From: JBKHXF01 sp046566145
Lineage (GTDB): Bacteria; Actinomycetota; Nitriliruptoria; Nitriliruptorales; Nitriliruptoraceae
DNA: 64,000 nt
Reading direction: 5' to 3'
NCBI GenBank assembly: GCA_046566145.1
Contig: JBKHXF010000026.1
Coordinates: 50,182 to 114,181, forward strand
Shown piece after piece: positions 18,034-26,096 of this stretch (its first letter is position 1; each line of letters begins with the position of its first letter). The position numbers and the translations under genes are program-made. A model generated the notes under the pieces. The model did no database searches. It was not told the origin of the DNA and saw nothing but the letters and a program-made list of their open reading frames with translations.

Positions 18034-18822
18034 ATGACGCAGCCACCCACGCAGTACGGCCTGCCGGCCCTGCGCGAGAGCGATCGCTTCATCGCCGCCA
18101 TCGAGGACGGCGAGGTGGTCATCGACCTCGTCGACGACCGTCCGGCGATGTGGCTCGCACCCCGGGCACCGGGCCGCTACGAGCGGCTCGTGAAGCCCGT
18201 CGTCGACCGGGTCGTCGCGGCCCTGCTGCTCGTCGTGTTGAGCCCCGTCCTGCTCGCGGTCGCCCTCGCCGTGCGTGTCGTGCTCGGTCCGGGCGTGCTG
18301 TTCCGCCAGGCCCGGGTCGGCAAGGACGGGGTCCCGTTCGAGGTCCTGAAGTTCCGCACCATGCACCCCGACCGCCGCGAGCGCCGCAGCCGCCACTTCG
18401 CCGGCCCTGACCGCCGCCGAACGCACAAGACCCTCGCCGACCCGCGCCACACCCGGCTCGGCACCTTCCTGCGGTCCTCCTCGCTCGACGAGCTCCCGCA
18501 GCTGTGGAACGTCCTGCGGGGCGAGATGAGCCTCGTCGGCCCGCGGCCGGAGCTCGTCGAGATCGTCGACCAGTACGCCGATTGGCAGCACCGCCGCCAC
18601 GACGTGAAGCCCGGCCTGACCGGCCTGTGGCAGGTCAGCGAGCGCGACGACGAGGGCAACATGCACCTCCACGTCGCCATCGACCTCGTGTACGTCCGGC
18701 AGGTGTCGGCGTGGACCGACCTGCGGCTGCTCGCGCTGACGATCCCGGCCGTGCTCGGCCGTCCGGTCGGGCACCGCACGGCGCGCTTCCCCGCCGCCAG
18801 CGCGGACGCCACGGCCGCCTGA
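18034..18822 (+). CDS. Short polyprenyl-phosphate sugar-1-phosphate transferase (PglC-like priming enzyme)
   Basis: A 262-residue monotopic priming transferase that links the first sugar-phosphate to undecaprenyl phosphate. It has a single membrane-inserted hairpin (VVAALLLVVLSPVLLAVALA), then the catalytic family motifs: FRQARVGKDGVPFEVLKFRTM and SLDELPQLWNVLRGEMSLVG, followed by PRP and GLTGLWQVS. The large N-terminal multi-spanning region of WcaJ-type enzymes is absent, in contrast to the second priming enzyme at 47464-48939. The gene has a good promoter upstream. Its stop is locked in a hairpin with the convergent SAF gene. Confidence 0.9.
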   Translation: MTQPPTQYGLPALRESDRFIAAIEDGEVVIDLVDDRPAMWLAPRAPGRYERLVKPVVDRVVAALLLVVLSPVLLAVALAVRVVLGPGVLFRQARVGKDGVPFEVLKFRTMHPDRRERRSRHFAGPDRRRTHKTLADPRHTRLGTFLRSSSLDELPQLWNVLRGEMSLVGPRPELVEIVDQYADWQHRRHDVKPGLTGLWQVSERDDEGNMHLHVAIDLVYVRQVSAWTDLRLLALTIPAVLGRPVGHRTARFPAASADATAA

Positions 18823-18835
18823 GGCAGCCTCAGGC
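18817..18835. terminator. Hairpin containing the stop codons of two convergent genes
   Basis: GCCTGAGG pairs with CCTCAGGC around a CAG loop. The left arm includes the TGA of the priming transferase (18820-18822) and the right arm includes the stop of the SAF oxidoreductase (18830-18832). It is short but perfect, and the same arrangement occurs at 4646-4667. Confidence 0.55.
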
Positions 18836-20131
18836 GACGCCGAGCTCGGCGGCCTGCTCCCGGCGCAGCGCGTCGACGAGCCGACCCCCGGGCACCTCGA
18901 CGTCGTCGTACGTCAGCGCCGTGTCCGCCGGGACGTCGCGGACGAGCCGGCAGCCCTCGGCGACGCCCATCGGCAGCAGCCGCTGCGCCGCCGTGACGTC
19001 GGCACGCTCCGCCACCCCGTAGGTGTGGTAGCCGCCGAGCCCGTCGAGGGTCGCACCCGCGGCGAGGTCGACCTTCGACGTCGCCACGACCTCGACCCGG
19101 GGAGGGCCGTCCGGCGCGATCACGGCGTCACCGAGCAGCACCGCCCGGGCCAGCGAGGTCGGGACCTCGAAGTGGCAGAGGTGGTAGGGCGTGTAGAACG
19201 AGTACAGCGGCCCGGTGCCGAGCTTGTAGAGCTCGAGGTAGTGCTGCTGCGACGGGTCGTCGTGGGCGGCGAACACGTACACGCCGGGTCCCGGCCGGGC
19301 CCCGACGAGGTAGTCGACGACCCCGCCGAGCTCGCGCAGCTCGTCGACGTCGTACAGCGCCGTGGCCTCGTCGACGTGGCCGTCGTGCTCGCGCCCGCCC
19401 GGGCCACCCATCCCGCGCTGCAGCACCGTGAACCCGGCGGCGTTCGCGACCAGCGCCTGCTCGAACGAGACCTTCGTGCCGTCCGCGAACGAGGTGACCA
19501 TGTGGACGTCCTGACCCCACCGGTCAGCGAAGCCCTGCTGGGTGGTCGGGTTGCGGTGCTCGTCCTGCAGGCCCTTGATGTTGCCGGCGACGAGCGGCAC
19601 CGCACCGAGCCCGCGGACGAACCGGACCAGGTTCATCTGCACGCCCGGCTGGTCACCGTCGCAGCCCGAGTAGACCACGCCGGCGGCGTCGGCACGGCGC
19701 TTCAGGATCGGCCCGACGGTGCCGTCGACCTCGGCGTTGAGCAGCACGACGTGCTTGCCGCCGGCGATGGCGTCGAGGACGACCCGGGCCCCGTGCTCGA
19801 CCGCTCCCGTCGCCTCGAGGACGACGTCGACGCAGCCCGCCTCGGCGAGCACCGACGGGTCGTCGGTGACGGCGACACGGCCCGCGCCGGCGGCCGCGTC
19901 GAGCGCCTGCGGCGTGTCCACGTGGGCGACGTCCTCGGCGCCGGCGTACGCGTACGCCTCCTCGGCCCGCGACAGCGTCCGGTTGCAGATCGCGACGAGC
20001 TCCATGCCCGGCGTGTGCCGCAGGATGCGGTGGGCGACGCCGCGGCCCATGAACCCGGCGCCGACCATCCCGACGCGGACGGGGCGGCCCTCGGCCGCAC
20101 GCTGCTCCAGCAGCCGGTCGACGATGATCAC
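18830..20131 (-). CDS. NAD(P)-dependent oxidoreductase with C-terminal SAF domain
   Basis: A 433-residue protein. An N-terminal Rossmann domain (VRVGMVGAGFMGRGVAHRIL, about residues 18-37) resembles homoserine-dehydrogenase-like enzymes. A central region follows (VVYSGCDGDQPGVQMNLVRF, NIKGLQDEHRNPTTQQGFA), and a SAF domain forms the end (GVAEGCRLVRDVPADTALTYDDVEVP). SAF domains also occur in sialic acid and antifreeze-like proteins. The family is often found in surface-sugar operons, where its reaction is not firmly known. It begins with GTG at 20131, overlapping the end of the RfbC-like gene by 4 nt, so it is translationally coupled as the last gene of a four-gene operon. Confidence 0.75.
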   Translation of the reverse strand: MIIVDRLLEQRAAEGRPVRVGMVGAGFMGRGVAHRILRHTPGMELVAICNRTLSRAEEAYAYAGAEDVAHVDTPQALDAAAGAGRVAVTDDPSVLAEAGCVDVVLEATGAVEHGARVVLDAIAGGKHVVLLNAEVDGTVGPILKRRADAAGVVYSGCDGDQPGVQMNLVRFVRGLGAVPLVAGNIKGLQDEHRNPTTQQGFADRWGQDVHMVTSFADGTKVSFEQALVANAAGFTVLQRGMGGPGGREHDGHVDEATALYDVDELRELGGVVDYLVGARPGPGVYVFAAHDDPSQQHYLELYKLGTGPLYSFYTPYHLCHFEVPTSLARAVLLGDAVIAPDGPPRVEVVATSKVDLAAGATLDGLGGYHTYGVAERADVTAAQRLLPMGVAEGCRLVRDVPADTALTYDDVEVPGGRLVDALRREQAAELGVA

Positions 20132-20688
20132 GTGGGCAGCCCCTCGACCGCCGCGCCGGGCTCACCGACGAGCGGCCAGGACGCGTCCTTCTCGCTGATG
20201 ACGGCGACGTCGCGGGGCCAGTCGATGCCGAGCGCCGGGTCGTCGAAGCGGAGGCCGAGCTCGGCGCCCGGGGTGTACGGCTCGCTGACGAGGTAGAAGG
20301 CCAGCGTGTCGTCGGCGAGCGTCAGGAACGCGTGGCCGCAGCCCTCGGGCACGAGCAGGGCCCGGCCGTTGTCGGCCGAGAGCTCCTCCCCCGCCCAGCG
20401 GCCGAAGGTCGGCGAGTCGGGGCGCAGGTCGACGACCACGTCGAACAGCGCACCCCGGACGCAGCGCACCAGCTTGGCCTCCTCGTGCGGCGCACGCTGC
20501 AGGTGCACGCCGCGCAGCGTGCCGGCACGGGGGTTCTCCGACAGGTTCGCCTGGGCGACCTCGAACGGCGCGCCGGCGTCGGCGAGCTCCCGCGCGCAGA
20601 AGGCCCGCGCGAAGCTGCCGCGCTCGTCGACGAACGGCTCCAGGTCGAGCAGGAGCGCGCCGGCGACGTCGAGCTCGGTGACGCGCAT
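20128..20688 (-). CDS. rfbC: dTDP-4-dehydrorhamnose 3,5-epimerase family protein
   Basis: A 186-residue cupin of the RmlC/RfbC family, which epimerises 4-keto-6-deoxysugar nucleotides. DERGSFARAFCARELADAG, QANLSENPRAGTLRGVHLQ (the catalytic His lies in GVHLQ), VRCVRGALFDVVVDLRPDS, and VPEGCGHAFLTLADDTLAFY are all present. The neighbouring cytidylyltransferase suggests a CDP- rather than dTDP-linked substrate, so the classical name may not give its true substrate. The start ATG at 20688 overlaps the upstream stop by one base (TGATG), and its own stop overlaps the SAF gene start. Confidence 0.85.
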   Translation of the reverse strand: MRVTELDVAGALLLDLEPFVDERGSFARAFCARELADAGAPFEVAQANLSENPRAGTLRGVHLQRAPHEEAKLVRCVRGALFDVVVDLRPDSPTFGRWAGEELSADNGRALLVPEGCGHAFLTLADDTLAFYLVSEPYTPGAELGLRFDDPALGIDWPRDVAVISEKDASWPLVGEPGAAVEGLPT

Positions 20689-21503
20689 CAGGCCCACACC
20701 TTCCAGGGGGCGGCGCCCTGCCGCCACAGGTCGTTGAGCTCCGTGAAGTCGCGGTAGGTGTCCATGCCGAGCCAGTAGCCGTCGTGCTCGTACACGGCGA
20801 GCTGCTGGTCGCGGGCGAGGCGCTGCAGCGGCTCCTTCTCGAAGAAGAGGTCCTCGTCGCCCGTCACGTAGTCGAGGATGCCGCGCTGGAACACGAAGAA
20901 CCCGCCCGACACGAACCCCTCGGGACGCGTCGGCTTCTCGTTGAACTCGAGCACGTTGTGGTCGGCGTCGACCCGCATCTCGCCGTACCGGGACGTCGGG
21001 TGCACGCCGGTGACCGTCCCGATGCGGTCGTGGGAGCCGTGGAAGGTGAGCTCCGCCGTGAGGTCGACCGAGCCGATGCCGTCGCCGTAGGTGAAGCAGA
21101 TCGTCTCGGCGTCCTCGACGTAGCGCCGGACGCGACCGAGGCGACCACCCGTGCCCGTGTGGAGCCCGGTCTCGACGAGGGTGACCTCCCAGTCCTCCTC
21201 GCCGGCGTGGTCGTGCACCATCGGGTCACGGTCGCCCGAGAGGTCGAGCGTGACGTCGCCGAGGCGCTCACGGAAGTTCAGGAAGTAGTCCTTGATGAGC
21301 CAGCTCTTGTAGCCGAGGCACAGCACGAAGCGCCTGAAGCCGTGGTGGCCGTAGAGCTTCATGATGTGCCACAGCATCGGCTGCTCGCCGATGGTCACCA
21401 ACGGCTTCGGGACGTTCTCCGTCTCCTCGCGCAGCCGGGTCCCCATGCCACCGGCGAGGATGACGACCGGGATGTCGGCCGGGTCGGGCAGGGCGCGTGT
21501 CAC
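20688..21503 (-). CDS. rfbF: Glucose-1-phosphate cytidylyltransferase
   Basis: A 271-residue nucleotidyltransferase that makes CDP-glucose from CTP and glucose-1-phosphate. The N-terminal nucleotide loop is ILAGGMGTRLREET with the Lys of ENVPKPLVTIG. GYKSWLIKDYFLNF, TGLHTGTGGRLGRV, CFTYGDGI and RYGEMRVD are specific to RfbF rather than to RmlA. The expected partner, a CDP-glucose 4,6-dehydratase (RfbG), is not obvious, although the upstream SDR could fill this place. It lies 17 bp behind the SDR gene and overlaps rfbC by one base. Confidence 0.92.
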   Translation of the reverse strand: MTRALPDPADIPVVILAGGMGTRLREETENVPKPLVTIGEQPMLWHIMKLYGHHGFRRFVLCLGYKSWLIKDYFLNFRERLGDVTLDLSGDRDPMVHDHAGEEDWEVTLVETGLHTGTGGRLGRVRRYVEDAETICFTYGDGIGSVDLTAELTFHGSHDRIGTVTGVHPTSRYGEMRVDADHNVLEFNEKPTRPEGFVSGGFFVFQRGILDYVTGDEDLFFEKEPLQRLARDQQLAVYEHDGYWLGMDTYRDFTELNDLWRQGAAPWKVWA

Positions 21504-21520
21504 TCAGGCCTCCGGGCTCA

Positions 21521-22555
21521 CTAGGGGCGGCGGTCGGTCCAGCGCAGCTCGGCGTCGAGCGCGCCCGCGTCGAGCAGCTGGCGCAGCACCCCGAGCCGGC
21601 GGTGGGCGACCTTGTGCTGGTGCTCGTCGAGCCCGTGCGCGAGGTACGCGTCGCGGAGCTCGGCCGCGCCGGCGGCCGCGTCCCACGCGGGGGCGAAGGC
21701 CGGCAGCTCCTCGGTGATGCGCTCGAAGGAGACGCGGTAGCTGCGCGGGTCGCCGCCGTTCTCGCCGGTGATGCGCACGTCGCTGCCCGGCACCGCGTCG
21801 GCCACGATCTCGGCGAGGTCGGCGACCCGGTGGTTGTCGGCCGCGGACCCGACGTTGAAGGCGCGGTCGTGCACGACCTCGACGGGGGCCTCGAGGACGG
21901 CGAGGAAGGCTCGGGAGATGTCCTCGATGTGCACCAGCGGGCGCCACGGGGTGCCGTCGGACAGCACGAGCACCTCGCCGGTGCGCACGGCCGAGGCGAC
22001 CAGGTCGTTGAGGACCAGGTCGGTGCGCAGCCGCGGCGACCAGCCGTACGCGGTCGCGTTGCGCAGCGAGGTCGGGTGGAAGCCGTCGTCGGCGAGCGCG
22101 GTCAGCTCGCCCTCGACCGCGACCTTCGACACCGCGTACGCGGACACCGGGTTGAGCGGGGCGGTCTCGTCGACCAGCGCGGAGGTGTCGGCCGCGCCGT
22201 ACACCGAGCACGACGACGAGTAGAGGAACCGCTGGACCCCGGCCTCCTTCGCGAGCCGCGCGAGCCGGGTGGAGGCGTGGTGGTTGATCTCGTGGGTGTG
22301 CTCCGGGGCGAGGTCGCCCAGCGGGTCGTTCGACAGCGCCGCGAGGTGCACGACCGCGTCGACGCCCTCGAGGTGCTCGCGGCCGACGTCGCGCAGGTCC
22401 ACGTCGTGGGCCTCGATCGGCGCCGGGGTCGGCCCGTGGACCGACCCGGCGTAGAAGCCGGTGTCGAGCCCGACGACGTCGTGGCCGGCGTCCTGCAGCA
22501 GGGGGACCATCACCGCCCCGATGTAGCCGAGGTGGCCGGTGACCAGCACACGCAC
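21521..22555 (-). CDS. NAD-dependent epimerase/dehydratase (extended SDR)
   Basis: A 344-residue extended SDR acting on a nucleotide sugar. The NAD loop is TGHLGYIG near the start, the active-site Ser/Thr region is SSSCSVYG, and the catalytic YAVSK has Tyr and Lys. The substrate-binding half includes RNATAYGWSPRLRTDLVLN and WRPLVHIEDISRAFLAVLE. It resembles 4-epimerase-like and dehydratase-like SDRs without the fingerprint of a named enzyme. As first gene of the rfbF-rfbC-SAF operon it probably performs the dehydration or reduction step of an unusual CDP-sugar. The promoter probably lies in the palindromic region around 22652-22665. Confidence 0.78.
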   Translation of the reverse strand: MRVLVTGHLGYIGAVMVPLLQDAGHDVVGLDTGFYAGSVHGPTPAPIEAHDVDLRDVGREHLEGVDAVVHLAALSNDPLGDLAPEHTHEINHHASTRLARLAKEAGVQRFLYSSSCSVYGAADTSALVDETAPLNPVSAYAVSKVAVEGELTALADDGFHPTSLRNATAYGWSPRLRTDLVLNDLVASAVRTGEVLVLSDGTPWRPLVHIEDISRAFLAVLEAPVEVVHDRAFNVGSAADNHRVADLAEIVADAVPGSDVRITGENGGDPRSYRVSFERITEELPAFAPAWDAAAGAAELRDAYLAHGLDEHQHKVAHRRLGVLRQLLDAGALDAELRWTDRRP

Positions 22556-22651
22556 GTGTCCGCTCCGCGGTAGGGGACGGAGACCCTACTCGGCACGCCG
22601 GTGCCACCGAGCGGTTCTCCCGGACCGCACCGCACCCGCGGCCCCCACCGG

Positions 22652-22665
22652 CGAGGCTAGCCTCG
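22652..22665. promoter_or_regulatory. 14-bp palindrome with back-to-back TAGCCT elements between divergent operons
   Basis: CGAGGCTAGCCTCG is a perfect palindrome between the CDP-sugar operon (minus) and the GT2-GT4 gene (plus). Each strand reads TAGCCT, close to the actinobacterial -10 consensus, so divergent promoters may share it. It could instead be an operator. No convincing -35 elements were seen. Confidence 0.4.
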
Positions 22666-22698
22666 GGCCGGCGGCGGACGCCCGTGAGGGGAGGACCC

Positions 22699-24834
22699 GT
22701 GCCATCCGAGCCGAGCGACGCGCCGCAGGTCTCGGTCGTGATGTCGACCCACGACCGTCGGCCGCTGCTGACGCGTGCCCTGGCGAGCGCGCTCGCGCAG
22801 GTCGACGTCGACCTCGAGGTGGTCGTCGTCGACAACGGCAGCACCGACGACACCGCGGCGCACCTCGCGGCGATCAGCGACCCGCGGCTCGTCGTCGTGC
22901 GCAACGAGGTCTCCCTCGGACCAACCGGCGGTCGGAACCGTGGGCTCGCCGAGGCCCGGGGGACGTGGGTCGGGGTCCTCGACGACGACGACCTGTGGGC
23001 CCCTGACAAGCTCGCCGCCCAGCTCGCCGAGCTCGAGCGCACCGGCCGGGCGTGGGCGTACACCGGCGTCGTGTACATCGACGGGCTCGGTCGCATCACC
23101 GGCGGCACCCCCGCACCGACGCCGGAGGCGGTCGTCCGCGACCTCCCCCACCGGTACGTGGTGCCCGGCGGGATGTCCACGATGCTGTGGCGGCGGGAGC
23201 TGTTCGACGACCCGGTCCTCGACCCGGAGCTGCGCTGGCAGTGCGACTGGGACCTGTCCCTGCGGTTGCTGCGCCTCGGCCCGCCGGCCGCCGTCCGCCG
23301 CCCGCTGGTCGCCTACCGACAGCACGGCGGGCAGGTGTCGCGGGGGGTGCGGGACGCGACCGACGAGATCGCCCGGGTCGAGTCACGCTCCGCCGACCTG
23401 CGCGCCGGCGGCGAGCCTCCGAGCCGTGCGAGCCACCACCGGTTCCTCGGCTCCGAGGCGTTGCGCGCCGGCCAGCGCGGGCTCGCGGCCCGCTCGTACC
23501 TGCGGGCGGCGGCGGCCGGCGACCTCGGGGCGATGACCCGCCTGCTGGGCCTCCTGCTCCCGACCCGGCTGGTCCCGGCGGTCCGTGCGCGCGTGCTCGG
23601 CGACGCCGGCTGGATGGCGGAGGCCGCCGGCTGGCTCGAGCCCGACGCGCCCGGCGTCCCCCACGGGGCGCGCGTCGTGTTCCTGCAGCGCTCCCTGCGC
23701 CGCTACCGCGAGCCGTTCGTGGCGCAGGTCGGCGCGCTGCTCGCCGAGCAGGGGGTGGCGTTCGAGGTCGTGCACTCCAACCGGGACCTCGGCGGGCCAC
23801 GCGAGGACGCGAGCGGGATGGACGGCACCCACGAGGTGGAGGCCTGGACCCTCGGGGTCGGCGAGTCCCGGCTCGTCTGGCAGCGGGCCTGGGACCGGGT
23901 CGCCGACGCCGACCTCGTCGTGCTCGAGCAGGCGAGCAGGAACCTCATCAACCTGGCCCTGCAGGCCCGCCGCGCCATCGCGCCGGGCCGGACCCGGCTC
24001 GCCATCTGGGGGCACGGCGAGACCCTCGAGAGCGACGCGAACCCCGCGGGCGTGTGGCTGAAGCGGGCGCTGACCCGGCACGCCGACTGGTGGTTCGCCT
24101 ACACCGACGCGTCCGCCGCCCGGTTCGTCGCGCTCGGCGCCGACCCGGACCGCGTCACCGCCTTCCAGAACGCGACCGACACCCGGGGGCTGCGCGCCGC
24201 CCGCCGCGCCGTCACCGGCCGGGACGTGCGGGCCGCGCGGGACGAGGTCGGGCTCGGCAGCGGCCCCACCGTGCTGTTCGTCGGCAACCTCGGGGGCCCG
24301 AAGCGGCTCGACGTCCTGCTCGACGCCGTCGAGCGTGGCCGCGCCGAGGTCCCCGACCTCGAGGTCGTCCTCGTCGGCGGTGGCGCGCTCGACCCGGCGC
24401 TGCGGGAGCGGATCGACGGCGTCCCGTGGGCCCACCTCCCCGGCCAGCGCTTCGACGCCGACCTCGCCGCGCTCGCGGCCGGGTGCCTGTGCCTGTGCGT
24501 GCCGGCCTGGGCGGGGCTCTCGGTCGTCGACGGGTTCGCCCTCGGCCTGCCCGTGGTGCTCGCCGACGACGCCGACCACCCCCCGGAGGCGGAGTACGTC
24601 CGCGACGGCATCGAGGGGCTCCGGGTGTCTGGCGGGCTCGATCCCGACCGGCTCGCCGAGGCCCTCGTCCGGCTCGCGACGGACCCGCAGGAGCGCGCCC
24701 GCCTCGCCGCGGGTGCTGCCGCCGCCGGGGAGGTCCGGACGGTCGAGGCGATGGCAGCGCGGGTCGTCGACGGCATCCTCACCGCGCTGGCGCGGCCCCC
24801 CGCCCGCGGCGGCCGCCGGCCGGCTCCCCGCTGA
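22699..24834 (+). CDS. Fused glycosyltransferase: GT2 N-terminal and GT4 C-terminal domains
   Basis: A 711-residue protein with two catalytic modules. The first about 250 residues are a GT-A (GT2) domain: VSVVMSTHDRRPLLTRALAS, VVVVDNGSTDDTAAHLAA, NRGLAEARG, and the metal-binding DDDD near residue 95. A helical linker follows. Residues from about 330 form a GT-B (GT4) domain: TVLFVGNLGGPKRLDVLLDA, GLSVVDGFALGLPVVLAD. The pairing suggests that one polypeptide adds two successive sugars. The start is the GTG at 22699, with GGAGG 5 nt upstream, rather than the GTG at 22684. The stop overlaps the next gene start (TGATG). Confidence 0.85.
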   Translation: MPSEPSDAPQVSVVMSTHDRRPLLTRALASALAQVDVDLEVVVVDNGSTDDTAAHLAAISDPRLVVVRNEVSLGPTGGRNRGLAEARGTWVGVLDDDDLWAPDKLAAQLAELERTGRAWAYTGVVYIDGLGRITGGTPAPTPEAVVRDLPHRYVVPGGMSTMLWRRELFDDPVLDPELRWQCDWDLSLRLLRLGPPAAVRRPLVAYRQHGGQVSRGVRDATDEIARVESRSADLRAGGEPPSRASHHRFLGSEALRAGQRGLAARSYLRAAAAGDLGAMTRLLGLLLPTRLVPAVRARVLGDAGWMAEAAGWLEPDAPGVPHGARVVFLQRSLRRYREPFVAQVGALLAEQGVAFEVVHSNRDLGGPREDASGMDGTHEVEAWTLGVGESRLVWQRAWDRVADADLVVLEQASRNLINLALQARRAIAPGRTRLAIWGHGETLESDANPAGVWLKRALTRHADWWFAYTDASAARFVALGADPDRVTAFQNATDTRGLRAARRAVTGRDVRAARDEVGLGSGPTVLFVGNLGGPKRLDVLLDAVERGRAEVPDLEVVLVGGGALDPALRERIDGVPWAHLPGQRFDADLAALAAGCLCLCVPAWAGLSVVDGFALGLPVVLADDADHPPEAEYVRDGIEGLRVSGGLDPDRLAEALVRLATDPQERARLAAGAAAAGEVRTVEAMAARVVDGILTALARPPARGGRRPAPR

Positions 24835-26096
24835 TGCGCGTCCTCGCCACGCTCACCACGTACCCGCCGTCGACCGGCGGGGCGCAGCTCCACGCCCACC
24901 TGCTGCACCAGCAGCTGCGCGGCCGCGACGTCGACGTCCACGTGGCGACGTGGTGGCGGGACACCCGGACGGACTGGGCGCTCGGCACGACCCTGCGCGC
25001 CCCCCCGCCACGACCCGACGAGGTGCTCGACGGCGTGCCGGTCCACCACCTCGGGCTCACCGTCGGGCAACGGCTCGCCGCCGGCGCGGCGCTGGCGGCG
25101 TACCCGCCGGCGATGCGCACGGTCGCGCCGGCGCTGGTCGCGCCGTGGGCGCCGGCGGCCCGCCGGGTCGTCGACCGGGTCGCCCCGGACGTGCTGCACC
25201 TGTCACGGATCGGGCGGGAGTGGCCCTACCAGGCGGTGGTGCGGGCGGCCCGGGCGCGGGGCGTGGGCTACGTGCTGACCCCGAACCACCACCCCCACTG
25301 GACCCGGCCGTGGCACTGGTGGTGGTGGGAGCTGTACCGGCACGCCAACGTCGTGCTGGTGCTGAGCGACGCCGAGGCGGAGCAGCTCGTCGCGGGCGGC
25401 GTCGAGCGGGACCGGATCGTGCGCACCGTGGTCGGCCCGGTCGGCGCGGCGGCCGACGTCGACCTCGCCGCCCGACCACCGGCGCCCGACGACCCCCCGA
25501 CGGTCGCCTTCCTCGGGCAGGTGCGGCGCTACAAGGGCATCGAGGTCCTCCACGCCGCGATGCAGCGGGTGTGGGTCGACCGGCCCGAGGTCCGCCTGGT
25601 CGTCGTCGGCCCGTGGCTCGACGCCGACGAGTGGGTCCGCCGGGCGCTCGCGGCCGACCCGCGCGTGGACCTCCTCGGCGCCGTCGACGAGGACGTCAAG
25701 TGGGACGTGCTGCGGCGCTGCACGCTGCTGTGCGTCCCGAGCGAGGGCGAGGCGCTCGGGGGCGTCTACCTCGAGGCCTGGACCGTCGGCCGGCCCTGTG
25801 TCGGGGCCGACATCCCCCCGGTCGCGGAGCTCATGGCGCGGACCGGGGGCGGCGTCGCCGTGGCCCGCGACCCGGACGTGCTCGCCACGACCCTGCGCGG
25901 GCTGCTCGACGACCCGGAGCGCTGCGCGGCCCTCGGGCTGGCCGGCCGGGCGGCGGTCGCGGCCGAGTACCGCTGGGACGTCGCCGCCGAACGCGCCGCC
26001 GGCGCCTACGAGCGCGCGGTGGCGGAGGGCCCGCGGCCGGGCGCCCGCTCCGCTCAGCCGCGGCCGCGTGCCGCCCGGACGAGGCGGCGGACGTAG
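24834..26096 (+). CDS. GT4 family glycosyltransferase
   Basis: A 420-residue GT-B enzyme. The N-terminal glycine motif STGGAQLHAHLLHQQL and the C-terminal donor site (FLGQVRRYKGIEVLHAAMQ, CVPSEGEALGGVYLEAWTVGRP) are typical of GT4. An unusual WHWWWWELYRH stretch sits near the domain junction and may contact lipid or membrane. The ATG at 24834 overlaps the previous stop, so it is translated by coupling and works with the fused transferase. Its 3' end overlaps the convergent GT2 gene by 43 bp. Confidence 0.85.
   Translation: MRVLATLTTYPPSTGGAQLHAHLLHQQLRGRDVDVHVATWWRDTRTDWALGTTLRAPPPRPDEVLDGVPVHHLGLTVGQRLAAGAALAAYPPAMRTVAPALVAPWAPAARRVVDRVAPDVLHLSRIGREWPYQAVVRAARARGVGYVLTPNHHPHWTRPWHWWWWELYRHANVVLVLSDAEAEQLVAGGVERDRIVRTVVGPVGAAADVDLAARPPAPDDPPTVAFLGQVRRYKGIEVLHAAMQRVWVDRPEVRLVVVGPWLDADEWVRRALAADPRVDLLGAVDEDVKWDVLRRCTLLCVPSEGEALGGVYLEAWTVGRPCVGADIPPVAELMARTGGGVAVARDPDVLATTLRGLLDDPERCAALGLAGRAAVAAEYRWDVAAERAAGAYERAVAEGPRPGARSAQPRPRAARTRRRT

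Noticed and set aside
18014..18037. Seven-codon upstream frame overlapping the priming transferase start
   Set aside because: Too short to support and without a ribosome-binding site, although its stop overlaps the ATG.
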